64,000 nucleotides of DNA from positions 15,397,312-15,461,311 of the forward strand of contig CM063113.1 in the NCBI GenBank assembly GCA_031841125.1, read 5' to 3'. A program made the translations under genes and the position numbers. The DNA comes from Acanthococcus lagerstroemiae. Its lineage: Eukaryota; Arthropoda; Insecta; Hemiptera; Eriococcidae. This document shows positions 22,446-34,254 of this stretch, piece after piece. Below the pieces are notes generated by a model that was not told the DNA's origin, ran no database searches, and worked only from the letters and a program-made list of their open reading frames with translations. How positions within the stretch are numbered: position 1 is the stretch's first letter; every line of letters starts with the position of its first letter.

Positions 22446-24639
22446 ATGGGGGCATCAATGAAACACACACCAGCGCTCTAGCTCAAATGAATAATCTGAT
22501 CCATCTCAAAAGTAAACACTTTTTCTCTTCCTCTTCTTCTGAATAATCAAATTGAAGGGAGAGAGTAATCACGTCACGATGGCTGATAAAATAAGCGATA
22601 AATAAATCATTTAAACACCGAATTATTCGAACTTGGTCGTTTATACAATACCTCATAGCGTTCATACATAGAATCGCAGTTAACGAGTTACTCGTTCATA
22701 AATAATGGTTTGAGGCTACCCGGGATGCTGGTAATTGACGGGTGACACAAATTTCACTAAGTTCGCCCGAAAAGGGCCGTTTATTGAAATTCATCGAAGT
22801 GTTGTTTCTGAACCGAGCGCATATATAATTCTATTTAAATATTATAACGAGAAAATTTGACATTTTCCTGAAAACGAGTCAGTACAAAAAGCCCCCGAAC
22901 AGCTCGCCAATAGATCCCAGTCGAATGGCGTCAAAATACATTATAGCAATATCAAAACTATATCCGGATATAATGACGGCAAATCGACATTCTCCATTCT
23001 ATTTTCTTTTTCTGTATTAATCGAATCTAATTGTACGTGACTCGCATCGTACAAATACAGACAGCATTCGCGGTTGTCGTATTCGATTGTTTCGCTCATT
23101 TTTTCCCGCTATCAGTCTTCCTACCTTCCCTCTTTTTTTTTAGCTTTACTGCACATTTTTTCTGTTTTTTTCGCGATAACAAATTACCATTAAGCACGGA
23201 GTCGCACATACGATATTGAGGTGCATATAGAAAAGCGTATAGACGTTGCGACAAGAGAGAGATTAATGTAAACAAACGAGTTACAATTCTATTGGTTTCT
23301 GGCGAAACACCTACCTAGGTGTGACATAGAAGAAAGTGAAAAAAACGACAGAAGGGAAATGTAAACTGAGAAGGGTTCATAAATTTAGATATCGATGTTC
23401 AACTTATACAACATCGGTAATTTGTCCGTTTGATACTGCCGAAAAAGAGTGATCTTGAAAGGCGACGGAAACACGCACCTCTGACCTTTTCCATATTTCG
23501 TCCACCCAAACGGGAAGACACGGTCTCGAGTGCACCCCTAACGTGAACATCCTTAGGTCCCTCAGATCTCGAAGTGCCAATCAACTCTCCTCCATTCGGA
23601 GACACCAAACTGTCGCCAAGGACAACGTGCAACGTACTGCCACATTTCCTAAGTTTCAGCTTTCAGCTTTCAGTCCTCCGTAAGTGCGAGGCCGTTATGT
23701 AAATTTTTTTCTCTCTTTGTCCAAGGTTCTATTTTCGAACGTACACATTTTGTGACGTTTGTTTTCGCACCCAGGTGAGGTTTAATGAACTCGACACAGA
23801 AACACCGTCAATCGCATTCGAGCTCGTGTTGACATTTCTCGCTAATTTTGATTCGACCAGAACACCGCGAGAAGTTTTGCGGCGTTTCCGACAAGATAGC
23901 GTGCAGCACAAAACATGTTGAAAGTTTCCGTTACAAATAAAACGTTGTCTACAAGGTACAAGTTGTCGTTAAATCCTTCGAGTTAATTTCGCATACAGTT
24001 GTCGCTGTGCTGTGCCCCGTGGGATCTAAGGTCGTCGGTGTCTGCAATTTGGAAGTCTGCGAAATTGAACCGTCTAGCTGTTTTACTCCGCGCTGCTGCA
24101 GTCAGACGAGCGCGTTGAGAAAGCCAGACAGAGGGTCCCGGTGGTATTATGGAGCCTCAGAACTTGGCGGCGCTTTTCCCTCCAAAGAGTGCCGATCCCG
24201 ATACGTGTTTCCATCCTTAATGATTAAGTTAGATGCTAACGTTAGTCACTCACACAAACGCACACACACATCCTTCACCATTGGTGATGTATCTGTGTGT
24301 CAGTCCCGCTATACAATGAGCCCTTTACGTCTATGTAGTTTGGGTTTATCCGAGCTAGGATGTCGGCTCTTGACCGAGCCCTTGGCTGGTCCAAAAGTGC
24401 TCGTTTGTCGAACTACACTAACCTCATTATCTCACGGGATGATTCATGTGCTTCACTTCTGACAAGAGCTGAACATACATTTTCCAACATGGTAGCAGCT
24501 GGCTTCAAAGATAGTAATGACTATGACGTATCAAAAATTTCCGCGCCAGTTGCTGATATTACTGATGTTCGAGTAGCTTTATAGATTCGGTTTCGAAATT
24601 TGCCAATTTGACAAAACTAACGTATTTTTATAAAGCGGC
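22446..24639. other. Unassigned region
   Basis: No element is recognised over 2.2 kb. 23400-24200 is relatively rich in CpG, and a short CA-rich tract lies near 24250-24270. The longest frame (plus strand, 24007-24462, 151 codons) is Cys- and Ser-rich without an identifiable domain. It precedes a copia relic but shows no retroviral-type zinc knuckle or protease motif, so I do not connect them. Confidence 0.3.
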
Positions 24640-24990
24640 TTACGAAAACCTGTCGGCATGCGGCTTCCTGACGGCTGTCCAGATGAACTCAGTGTTTTTC
24701 TGAGACGAAGACAAGAAAAATTTGTGATACATACTAGTACATATATGTATGTATGTTGACGATTTCTTACTTATATGTAACTGTTATGATAAAATCACCA
24801 GGGTCATTGATAAACTTCGCAAAGATTTCGAAGTCAAGGATCTAGGGCACCGCAGATTTTCTTGCGGTATCGATTCGAAATAAGAAAGTAACGAGTGTCT
24901 CATGCACACTTGACCTAAGTGACAACAACTTGTTTTTTCAGGAGAGCGATTTGAAAATTATAAATAACGTTGTGTTATATATGTGGCTCA
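24640..24990 (+). pseudogene. Ty1/copia-type reverse transcriptase relic
   Basis: A short decayed piece of the RT domain is visible on the plus strand. It has an EDKKNL...YILV strand leading to the catalytic YVDD box at 24752-24763, then DFLLICN, a KITRVIDKLRKDFEVKDLG stretch and a degraded FLGI-like block. That order and spacing are characteristic of copia-type RT. Stops interrupt it, and a TATGTATGT microsatellite expansion sits directly upstream of the YVDD codons. No LTRs, integrase or RNase H were found. Confidence 0.7.
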
Positions 24991-25221
24991 AATGGTTTAC
25001 GTCATCTAGCGGGCTACAAAAGGAAGTTATTCGTCATTTGCGAGCGTAGCCCGATAGAGGGCATCGAGATCTTTAAGAATGCATATTATATAATATGTTA
25101 TTTATTAGCCAGAGCGCCGGAGCTAGTACTGGGCAAAAGGAGAATATGTTGTATCATGGATCCCAGTTCACATTTTTGCTTCCCAATGGAACCTCTTGGA
25201 AATGGTTTTGTTGTTCACGGT

Positions 25222-26560
25222 AGGAGACAATGGCGACATTGGAAACTATAGGCCGATAAGTCTAACACCAAATATTTCAAAAATTTTCTCAACAATTTAA
25301 AAAAATCGACTCTATGTAAAATTGGATGAAAACCAAGGACATGAACAGGCTGGTTTTCGAAAAGGTAGATCAACAATTGACCATATTTTTTCATTAAGTC
25401 AATTGGTAGAAAAAAGCAAAGAGTATAATTTTCCACCATTCGTACTATTAATAGACTTCAAAAAGGCATTTGACTCCACCCACCGTGATAGATTATGGAT
25501 AGCCTTGGATAACCAGGGAGTTTCGGCGAAATATGTTAGAATTTTAAGGAAATTGTACGAAAAAACAGACGGGTTAAATTAGACAAGACTGGACCAAAAT
25601 TAAAAATTAAAAAAGGGATTAAACAAGGCGATCCCTTTCCAAATTTATTTAATAGTCTCTTGGAAGATATTTTTCGGCGCTTGGAGTGGGAGAACAAAGG
25701 TATCACGGTGGATGGAAGGAAGCTTAGCAATTTACGTTTTGCTGACGATGTCGCTCTCATCTCACCTAATATTAAAGAAATACAAGAAATGGCGAGAGAG
25801 CTAAAAATTAACAGCGAAGAGGTAGGTCTATTAATTAATACCAAAAAGACTATTTTTTTAACCAATAGTGAATCAACCACAGGAATGAATTTAGATAACG
25901 AGTGGATTGAGGCCAAACAAGAGGCAATATACTTAGGCCAAACTATATCATTTAGAGAGGGAGTTGCCTCCGAACTGAAAAGAAGAAAGAAAAAAGCATG
26001 GGGAAATTTCTGACAACTGAAGAAAATTTACAAAGGAAAATTTCCGATTCAGCTAAAAAAGAAAGTGTTTGAAAGCAACACCCTTCCGGTTCTAACCTAT
26101 GGAGCTCAAACCTGGGCATTAAAGGAAGGACAACTGCCAGGGTTGGCGAGGACGCAGATAGCCATGGAAAGGTCGGTATTAGGAATAAAAAGAGCTGACA
26201 GGATCAAAAACTCAGCAATTAGAGCGATGACTGGCTTTAAAGATTGCCGATACATGGTAAAAAGGCTGAAGTTCGGATATGCCGGGCACTTGGTACGCAG
26301 GGAGGAAGGGAGATGGCAGAAACAAATCCTGGACAGGACCCCTCTGAACTGGATAAGGGGAGTTGGTCGCCCAAGAAGAAGATGGAGAGATGAATTGGTG
26401 TCAGTTGGGGGGATAGGCTGGGGAAGGGATGTTTGGGTGAGATGCCGTTGGGAGCGAATAGGGGAGGCTTATGCCCGTCAATGGGCGCACAGGGGAGGTG
26501 ATGGAAATTAGAATACCACCTACCTAATTATAAATACAAATAGAAGAAAACTTCTAACTA
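25222..26560 (+). mobile_element. RTE-like LINE (LINE I), 5'-truncated, comparatively young
   Basis: A plus-strand insertion holding most of the RT domain and the C-terminal region followed by a short 3' UTR. It begins in the middle of the RT (GNYRPISLTPN) with no endonuclease, as expected of 5' truncation during target-primed reverse transcription. It keeps longer open segments than most copies in the window. Limits are approximate because no TSD was recognised. Confidence 0.8.
25225..26511 (+). pseudogene. RTE-like reverse transcriptase, C-terminal two thirds
   Basis: In order: GNYRPISLTPNISKIF, EQAGFRKGRSTIDHIFSL, LLIDFKKAFDST (25322-25582), a frameshift, then KQGDPFPNLFNSLLEDIF, the intact catalytic LRFADD box (FADD at 25738-25749) and LINTKKT (25660-26013). 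After a stop follow LPVLTYGAQTWALKEGQ, ERSVLGIKRADRIKNSA, LKFGYAGHLVRREEGRW and GRPRRRWRDELV, ending WERIGEAYARQWAH (26065-26511). The catalytic aspartates and the C-terminal motif set are all preserved, so only a few lesions (one frameshift, one or two stops) kill it. Confidence 0.85.
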
Positions 26561-27167
26561 AAAAAGGGGAGAGCTCATGATTTTTAACTTGTTAGAAGCT
26601 GGTCAAATAGATCTGCTACGGCTACCCTTTATTTCATGTTCCTTCCTAAGGAAGCTTATTTTGTTTTTCATATACTTCATTTTCTTACTTCGTTATTTGT
26701 TACTATTTTGCTTACGGTTAGAAGTTAAATTTTGTTTACTTTAACCCAGAGTTAGTTAGAAAGGTGTTAAAAGATGTTGTAAAGTATATAGCTGCAAAAA
26801 CTTTCCCTCGTAATAAAGGTTTATTTTATTTATTAAAATGTCCATGATACAACTACATATGTACATACATAATATTGTACGATGGTTTAGGACATGTTGT
26901 ACCATGGATTGCTGCAGAAAATCATTCAGAAAGGGCATTCCTGTTTGCATAATGGAGCCAGTCGATTTATTGTAAAGTAAATGCATATGTATGTACATAT
27001 GTACATATGTACTCGAAAGAACTAAGAAGTATTACTTTGTTCCTGATTTATTTAAAACTGCGAATATATTGCTAGATTAGCTTCTACATACATGTATCAA
27101 CTGTCGTCTAGAGTAGAAATATACATATAGAAACTGAAGACAATATCTCACCCGAAGAAAAGGGCTT
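26561..27167. other. Unassigned A+T-rich sequence
   Basis: No gene is visible. Short repeats of the form TGTACATATGTACATATGTA occur at 26985-27010 and a related run at about 26860-26875. Nothing else was recognised. Confidence 0.35.
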
Positions 27168-27785
27168 TTTTTGTCAGTGATTCACTCACTCACTCACTTA
27201 GTGGCTCACTAAGTTACTCACTCATTTACTCAGTGACTCAGTGATTCACTCACTCACTTAGTTATTCATTCATTTCCTTACTCCGTCACTCACCCAATAA
27301 GTCAGTGATTCACTCACTCACACAATCATTCGCTTACTTATTTAGTGATTCACTCAGTTACTCAATCACTTACTCAGTGACTCACTCAGTTACTCGCTTA
27401 CTCATTTAGTGATTTACCAACTTAGCCACTCACTTACTCAGTGACTCAGTGATTCACTCACTCACTCACTAAGACATTCATTCATTCTATAATTTAGTTA
27501 TTCATTCACTTCCTCACTCAATCACTCACTCAATAAGTCAGTGATTTACTCAGTCACTCACTCAATAAGTCAGTGATTCACTCAGTCACTCGTTTACTTA
27601 TTTAGTGATTCACTCACTCAGTTATTCATTCATTCTCTAATTCAGTTATTCACTCACTTCCTTACCCCGTCACTCACCCAATGAGTCAGTAATTCACTCA
27701 CTCACTCAGTCACTCGCTTACTTATTCAATTATTCATACAGTTACATAATCACTTACTCAGTGATTCACTCACTCAATCATTCGT
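27168..27785. repeat. CACT-based minisatellite
   Basis: About 600 bp consist of CACTCACTCA, GTGATTCACTCA, TTAGTNATTCATTCA and related words. The basic period is 4 bp (CACT/CATT) with longer imperfect repeats such as AATAAGTCAGTGATTCACTC. No coding sense. The right edge runs into the RF1 repeat copy. Confidence 0.9.
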
Positions 27786-27823
27786 AAACGACTACAGCGC
27801 GCCACCGCTTTGAGCAGCCCGAA

Positions 27824-28668
27824 ATCTGTTGTTACTAGATTCTCTGTTTGACCTAGAGTCTGAAATTTGAGAAAGTTGAACATTTTATTAAAAGCTAACA
27901 GTTGAGAAGCAAAAGATTTATCTTACAATGTCACAAGCTGAATCCGATAGCAAATGTTCTATTGTTTAATTTACATTTACGGTCTTTGGTCCTGGTGAAT
28001 ATTCGGGCCGTACATCCGAGATTCCAAAATTTTGCTAAATGTGTCAAAAACTTTACCTTTTGGTCGCTGATAAGAGTAGTCGACACTAACGCTGTACGGC
28101 ACGAATGGGAGAGAAATTTAGTTTGGAACAAAAGTCAAAACTCCATGTATTTTCCCCCAAAAGAACGAAAGGGAACTTCTGGCACGGATTCCCCTAATCC
28201 AATCGACAGGAAACTTTTTTTTTTAATTTGATTTTTTGATTTGTTTTCATTGGAATCAATTTAGGAGAAGAATCAGAGGAAATTTAGAAAAAAATATAAC
28301 CAAAAGTAAACAACGACCACCTCCATGTGTAAAGAAAGTTGTGTGCTGCTCTCAAGTACTCCTAACATCCTTCCACCTTATCCTCTCAAAATGGGGTATG
28401 CTCATGTGCGCAAATGTGTGTACTTGGGGATAAGGTTCCAGTTTGCATTTAGAGGGACGAAACTACGGGGAGGGGGGGTGAAACACTCCCAATAATTAGG
28501 CAGTCAGCAAATTTTGAAACTGTTTATTTGAATTTTTCATTTTCCAAGAACGTTTGTTTGTTTATTATTTTCTTTTTCAATTAAAAAATTTATAGAAAAT
28601 GTTGTCGGCAAATTTTCCTTCTCCAACCCCCCCCCCCCCAAACTGAGAGTTAAGTTTCGCCTCTGTAC
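27824..28668 (-). repeat. Unnamed dispersed repeat RF1, copy 2 (inverted)
   Basis: Its reverse complement aligns with 16922-17666 from end to end, including the C-run (here 28627-28639), GCACATGAGCATACCCC, GGAAGGATGTTAGGAGTACT, GGGGAATCCGTGCCAGAAGT and the final AGGTCAAACAGAGAATCT. It is about 100 bp longer because of a small insertion at 28003-28104. Its end at 28668 touches the start of an RTE fragment, so RF1 may have inserted into that LINE. Confidence 0.75.
28003..28104. mobile_element. 102-bp mini-MITE inside RF1 copy 2
   Basis: This segment is absent from the homologous position in RF1 copy 1. Its ends are inverted repeats: TCGGGCCGTACATC on the left and, read on the other strand, TCGTGCCGTACAGC on the right. 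The flanking AT/AT could be a two-base target duplication. No coding sequence. It is a very small non-autonomous DNA element; superfamily unknown. Confidence 0.6.
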
Positions 28669-29335
28669 CTAGGCCAAATCTTATCAAATCTTATCATTTG
28701 AAAACAGACAAGATAAAGAATTAAAAGCTCGTATATATCCAATGCAAGGAGGAACTTCTGGCCTCTTAAACACATTTTCAAGAGCAAGTTGAATATTGCC
28801 TTCAAAGCCAGGGTGTTCAGACAGTTTACGGAGCACAGACCTGGGCCCTTAGCAAAACCCAAATTAATAAGCTGAGGGCCACCCACAATAGGACAGTGAG
28901 GTCACTTCTAGGTTTAAGATTGATCGATAAAGTTAGTACGCAGTTTATTAGAGGAAAGTCTAATACTTCTGATGTTGGATGGACAGTGAAGAAGCTTAAA
29001 CTTGGATATGCGGGGCACCTGGCCAGAAGTGACGGAAATAAATTGAATAACATTGTGGAGTCTTGGTATCATAAAAATTATGAAAGGGGGAGGGGAAGAC
29101 CACTCACGAGGTGAAGGGACAAAATTGTTCGGAGATTCGGGATTTCATTTTAGAGAACTGCTATGAACAGAGGGGCTTGGAGACAGGCGGTAGCAGCCTA
29201 TACCCGTGACTGGGCGGACCCGACGGCGTGATGACTCCGCATCAGGGCCGTCCGTATTTGGAAAAGTTTATTAAATACATGTATGTATATGTTCTTTTCT
29301 GCCGGATCAAGGCAACAAATAAATAAATAAACTGT
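28669..29335 (+). mobile_element. RTE-like LINE fragment (LINE J), 3' end with AAAT-type tail
   Basis: On the plus strand, frames give YLGQIL, ARRNFWPLKHIFKSKLN, YGAQTWALSKTQINKL, VRSLLGLRLIDKVSTQ and VKKLKLGYAGHLARSDGNK (28896-29114), then a stop and AWRQAVAAYTRDWADP. This is the last 200 residues or so of an RTE-like polyprotein. The 3' UTR ends in AACAAATAAATAAATAAAC near 29310-29330, a short-repeat tail of the kind RTE-like elements carry in place of poly(A). Confidence 0.8.
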
Positions 29336-31314
29336 TGTTCTCAGCTCAGTTGGTTCTATTGTCTTTAAAATCTTTCTTTTTCATTTAGAGTGTCCCTCTT
29401 TTTATAAGTGCCTTAGTTGTGGAAGATAGTTTGTCGTCCATTCGTAACAGTCGTAATTACTCGATCGAAATATTTTACAAAAAGGAATCCGGATTCGTTG
29501 GAAGATGTCAGATATAGGAAAGTATAAAAATCGATAGCTGTGTAATAGGAAAACGCATTCGCATCCGCATCCGTGTCCGTTTGCTCATCCGTGTTCCGTA
29601 CATACTAATATTCAGATCCTTGAAATTAAAAACGACGAGCGGTGCCCAAACCTATGTACGCCGCTTTTCAGCCGTCAACACCGAGATCGGAGATGTTCGT
29701 TTTTTCTACAACCGAATACAACGAGAAGTTTAATTTTCGTTTGTCTTGTTGGTAATAAATTCAAGTGGGCTAGAATTTTTTACAACTTATTTATCTGAAG
29801 TTGGCGTTATATAATGAGTTCGATTTGGCAGCGTGTTGGCATTTGTATATAGTCTACACATATATTACGAAACCCGGCCCGGCTGTATCTCAAACACGAA
29901 TTTTGCAGTCGTTACTACGTTTAAATACGGTTCGATCGAAATTGAGAATGTTTTAATCGCGTTCGCGGAGAGAGGCCGGACGAATTAGGAATTTTCGTTA
30001 TTCAATAATTCGGATTTCGGTGTGTAATTGAAATGAAAAAAAAAAAAAAAAGGAGAAAAATGTAAACGTCGATACCGCTCGCTCGCGGCGTAGAGAACAC
30101 CGGCTCGACCTTCGTGCGGTCGGTTATTCGGAAAGAAAAATCATTACTCGCCGAGCACAAACCGTGAAACTGACAGAATCGACTAATTAGGCGAATACAG
30201 AGGGAAAACACTAATTTAGGAGTCAATAACGCGAACATTAATTCGATTAGAGCGTTAAAATACCGCAAATTAAACGTGTTTGATGAACTTCTCGAGGAAA
30301 CTTATGTCGACCGTCCGTACTGACGAAGGACTCCGGGCGCGAGCAATCGAATGTAGTCTCGAGGACAAACACTAATCCACGAGCCTTTTTTTCTTGGGGG
30401 GGGGGGGTGGTACTTGGCCCTTATACATCACCATCCGATGGACCGATTTCTGTATAGCGTTTGTTTCTTTCTCGCCGGATGTGTTATAAGACATTACGCA
30501 ATGCCAATGAACCTGAACAGTCGTTTCTCGTTCTCAAGTTACACACACACACACACACACTGAGGTGTCTCTCTCTCTCTCGGCTCAATAACGTCGAAAT
30601 GAACCGAATGAAATGCAAATGATGTTCTCGGTTTTTGCAGAGCACCAGAGCACAGTCTTGTACAGGTAACCGCACATTCGTGGGCATTACTCATGATCGA
30701 GAGAGTGCCATGTACACGTATACCAGCTCCAGTTGACTGGAGGGAGTGAACGAACCCGGAGTCGATACCGGTGCCCGGTGCGAAATTCGTAATGCAAGAG
30801 TCGAGGCGAAGCGGACCTTTACCCTGGTGAACGAAAACACTGAAGCCGTTTATGGCGATTTAACGGTTCGACGGTGGATGAATGGATGAAATTCGTTTCG
30901 CGACCTCGACCAATTTTCGGCTGTTGGAATTTCGCAGTCATATATTTCATCCGTTCTGTCTGCGGAGTCTCTTTGACATCGAGTAACACACTACTTCCAT
31001 AGGCCCCGCTTTGAGACGAGGACGAGGGGCCAAATTGGGTCTCCATTTAAAAAAAAAAGAAGAAGAAGAAAAATGCATTATTTTACCGGAAATCTCGCAG
31101 TTCTCCCCGTAGAAAAGAATGTCATCTCCCTCTGGAATTGTTCTCTCCTCAGCTGGAAAAAAAGTGTGGTACTGCACCGATTGTTCGTAATTTGTCACCG
31201 GGTTTCGTACTGACAAGATCTTTTCAACTTTCTGCGGCATTAACCTAGAAATATGCAGTTCAGTCCCGACGAGAAGAGAGGGACAAATGAGGATATTCCC
31301 CCGTATCCGAATCC
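29336..31314. other. Unassigned region with microsatellites
   Basis: No gene or transposon is recognised in almost 2 kb. The sequence is moderately CpG-rich. It holds an A-run near 30035-30050, a run of 11-12 G at about 30396-30407, (AC)n at 30541-30560 followed by (TC)n at 30567-30580, and an A/GAA tract near 31048-31068. It could be host intronic or regulatory sequence. Confidence 0.35.
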
Positions 31315-33650
31315 CTTATTGTCGGGCCCTGGCTGGGTCGATAAGCCGGTGGCGCGTTCGAGATTGCACGATGTCCGACCGCAGGCTCATCAAGTGAACT
31401 CTGAAAGGATAATGTGGCTGAAGGGCAGGCGACTCTGCGACGCTATAATCTAAAAAAGGCGGACTGGGGAGCCTATACAAGGATAATCTCCTGGCCGAAA
31501 CAGAGTCCTGCAGCCAAACAGTGATAGATTGCGCTATTGAACAAGGGGTCCGGCAGTTTACCGGTGCCCTCCGTCGTGCCTCGCCGATACTCGGCGTCTG
31601 CAAGGTACGCCCCCTGGTGGACGGATGAGGTAGCCGCTGTGAGAAAGGCCGCGCTGAAAGCTCGGCACCGCTATCAACGGTGCCGAAATAACGAGAAACG
31701 AAGGCTACTACTACGGGATGAGTCGCGGTCGGCGAGAAACCATCTGAACTCCGTGATCAGGGAAGCCAAGGAGACATCTTGGTGTTCCTTTGTTCACGGG
31801 AGTTCGAGGGAGGACCTTCGAGGCCTCCGGTACAAAATAGCCTCGGCTAAGTTACGTCTAGGAATGATTCTTGCCGAACTCCGTCACGAGATGCGAATCA
31901 TGACCACGGAAGAGTGAGCCAGAGCGATGTTAGACGCACTGGTCCCGTCTGAGACCGATGGGCTCGCTAACGACTACTCTGTGGGGGCGCGAATTCATGA
32001 CGCGAGGTTAGACCCGCCGGTGGCTGTCATAACCATCGAGGAGGCGCGAAGTGCTCTAAGGCGAATGAAGATAGGACGCGCTCCTGGTCCGGATTGCATT
32101 CCGGTCGAGATGTTGCGAGTCGCCTAGGAGGTTGTTCAATAAATGCCTCGCTGAGGTCACTTTTCCAGACAGCTGGAAGGTGGCCGAGCTGTGCCCAATA
32201 TTAGAGAGGCCGGGTGTAGCCCCGAAAGAAAAATCGGCTTACAGACCGATAAGCCTACTTCCCACTCTTAGAAAGTGGCTGGAAGGCATCATGTCGCGCC
32301 TCGAGGCCTTGATGACGGCCAAACAACTTGATGACGGCCAAACAATGGCTCGACGGCTGCCAATTTGGGTTTGTCGCGGGCCGTAGCATCGAAGATGCGG
32401 TGCACCGCCTAATGAACGGAGTTCGTGAACTCCCGCATAAGTACGAGGTGGGCTTGTTCCTGGACATCACTGGTGCTTTTGTCAACGCGCGCTCTCGCCG
32501 GGATTGAGGGCACGTAATAGGTACGCAGAGATCACGAAGAATTGGTGAGTAATTCGTAATAAGTTGAAAAGAGGATGCCCGCAGGGGTAGAAGATCGGTC
32601 TTGTCGGCTGGAAGATACTGTTTAACAGCTTCATCAACCAGGAGTGGCCAAGCGACGTGCGCATCATTGCGTAAGCCGACGACGCCGCACTTCTCCTGGG
32701 CGCTGATAGCCCTAATGCCTTAAAGAGGACGGTAAAGCGCTGTTGTGAGATGGTCGCCGATAGCCGCAATGCCTTAGAGAGGACGGCAAAGCGTTGTTGC
32801 GAGATGGTCGCCGCCTGGGGCGACGGCCATGGTCTAATTTTTTCTGCTAAGAAGACCGTAGCTCTGATGCTAACGTTACCGGCCAAGAGACCCCCGGGCA
32901 CAGGAATGCGAAAACCAGAGGACCACCGACCATAAGGTTGGCGGGCCAGCTAGCCCGGGTGCACACCTCGTTCAAGTACATGGGAGTCCATATCGAACAA
33001 GGGTTCCCGGCGACAAAAGATGTTAGAGAGGTGGTCGAACGGGCCAAGTGCGGTTCAATCCGTCTCCCGGCTAGTCCGGGTGAATTGGAGCGTCTCATTT
33101 GAAGTCGTCCGCCTCATCTACAAAGCAGCGGTGGAGTCGATTACCCTGTACGCGGCGAGCACGTTCGCGTGCCGTCTGCAAAAAATAAGGGGCTCATGGA
33201 GAGTCTGGACAGAGCGCAGAGACCCAGAGACCCGCGCTTCTGTCCTCCTGCAAGGTGTATAAGACGACTTCCTCCGTCGCACTTCGTGTAATCGCTGGGT
33301 TGATGTCCTTGCATATCAAGGTGAGAGAGCGCGCGGCACTCTACCGCCTTTGCAAGGGTTAGCTAGCCAGTCTCCTGGGGAACGACTGAGCTGCAACCGC
33401 CGGCCGACGGCAAAATCCGGAACGCTACCAAAGAGCAAGTACAGGGATGTGCCGTAAGGGAATGGCAACAGGGATGGGGCGCGTCCAGCAATGGGCGCCG
33501 AACGCACCGGTTCCTCCCCGATGTCGGTCGGCCTCTAGAGATGCGCTCGTCATGGTCCGTTTGGGAAGTATTTCGAACGCTTCAGTTTGAGAGACCCTAA
33601 GCCATGCGGCTGCGGGGAAGCGAGGGTAATTCCCCGGTTAACATTGAAAT
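31315..33650 (+). mobile_element. R1/TRAS-like LINE (LINE H), 5'-truncated
   Basis: A plus-strand element starting in the tail of the endonuclease and covering the RT and C-terminal parts. It is markedly richer in G+C than its surroundings. It is riddled with frame changes and contains at least two internal tandem duplications: an 18-bp unit ending at about 32347, and a unit of about 54 bp at 32706-32815. The 3' boundary is uncertain. Confidence 0.75.
31340..33600 (+). pseudogene. R1-type endonuclease/RT relic with destroyed catalytic box
   Basis: Recognisable pieces in order: SARYAPWWTDEVAAVRKAA and SWCSFVHGSSREDLRG (31537-31917); ARSALRRMKIGRAPGPDCIP (31927-32127); YRPISLLPTLRKWLEGIM (32132-32386); the catalytic region at 32665-32690; WGDGHGLIFSAKKT (32750-32935); and TSFKYMGVHIEQGF (near 32960). 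At the catalytic box the codons read stop-A-D-D (TAA GCC GAC GAC, 32672-32683), so the Tyr of YADD has become a stop. The order matches R1/TRAS-like elements of arthropods. It cannot be active. Confidence 0.75.
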
Positions 33651-34254
33651 AATACTTCGAATATTTTTAATAGAATTGAAAAAAAAAAAGTGTCTTGCTG
33701 AATGTTGGTACTGACTCTCAAATTTCTATCTGAACTAATAATGCCGATTTTCATCAGTCTGTGATGCTTCGGCTCCCACGGCTCCACAGAAAAACAGTGA
33801 CTGAGGATTTTGGTCTCACTATTTCCTTCTCTATAAGATGTATCATGCATTGTGTCCACTAAAAACTGTTTTTCGTAAAATTGATAAGGAAAAAATTTTA
33901 CGCACGGTAAGTCCTATTTCGAGTCACTATTCTACTCCTGAGTGACAAAAATCTCTTAGGTTGATGGAGACCTTTAATATATATTGATCAATATAGCAAT
34001 TTGATTTTATGTACTTTTTTCAGCCTCCCAGTATTTTTTTTACCACAGCAATGCACATTTTAAAAATATTATGTACTTCTCTTTCAAACGAGAAACTTCT
34101 CTGGCCTAATTTTGACAAACAGTTGACTAAGTCTTCGACTGTGATCCTTGAAAAATTTGGTCAGATCTAGTTCTGGATAATATTTAAAACTGTAAGTTTC
34201 AAATTTAAAACATTTTTCCACCAAAACTTGAAAAAAAAATGAAAGACTTTACAC
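33651..34254. other. Unassigned A+T-rich sequence
   Basis: Nothing recognisable. Contains short A- and T-runs only. Confidence 0.3.

Noticed and set aside
24007..24462. 151-codon frame as copia gag-pol upstream region
   Set aside because: No zinc knuckle, protease or integrase motifs; no frame continuity with the RT relic at 24640.
27168..27785. CRISPR-like array
   Set aside because: The repeat is a degenerate 4-bp-based minisatellite with no regular spacer, in a eukaryotic genome.
31253..31453. Separate small gene upstream of the R1 element
   Set aside because: Its second half overlaps the end of the R1 endonuclease region and its first half has no motif; best explained as part of the LINE junction.
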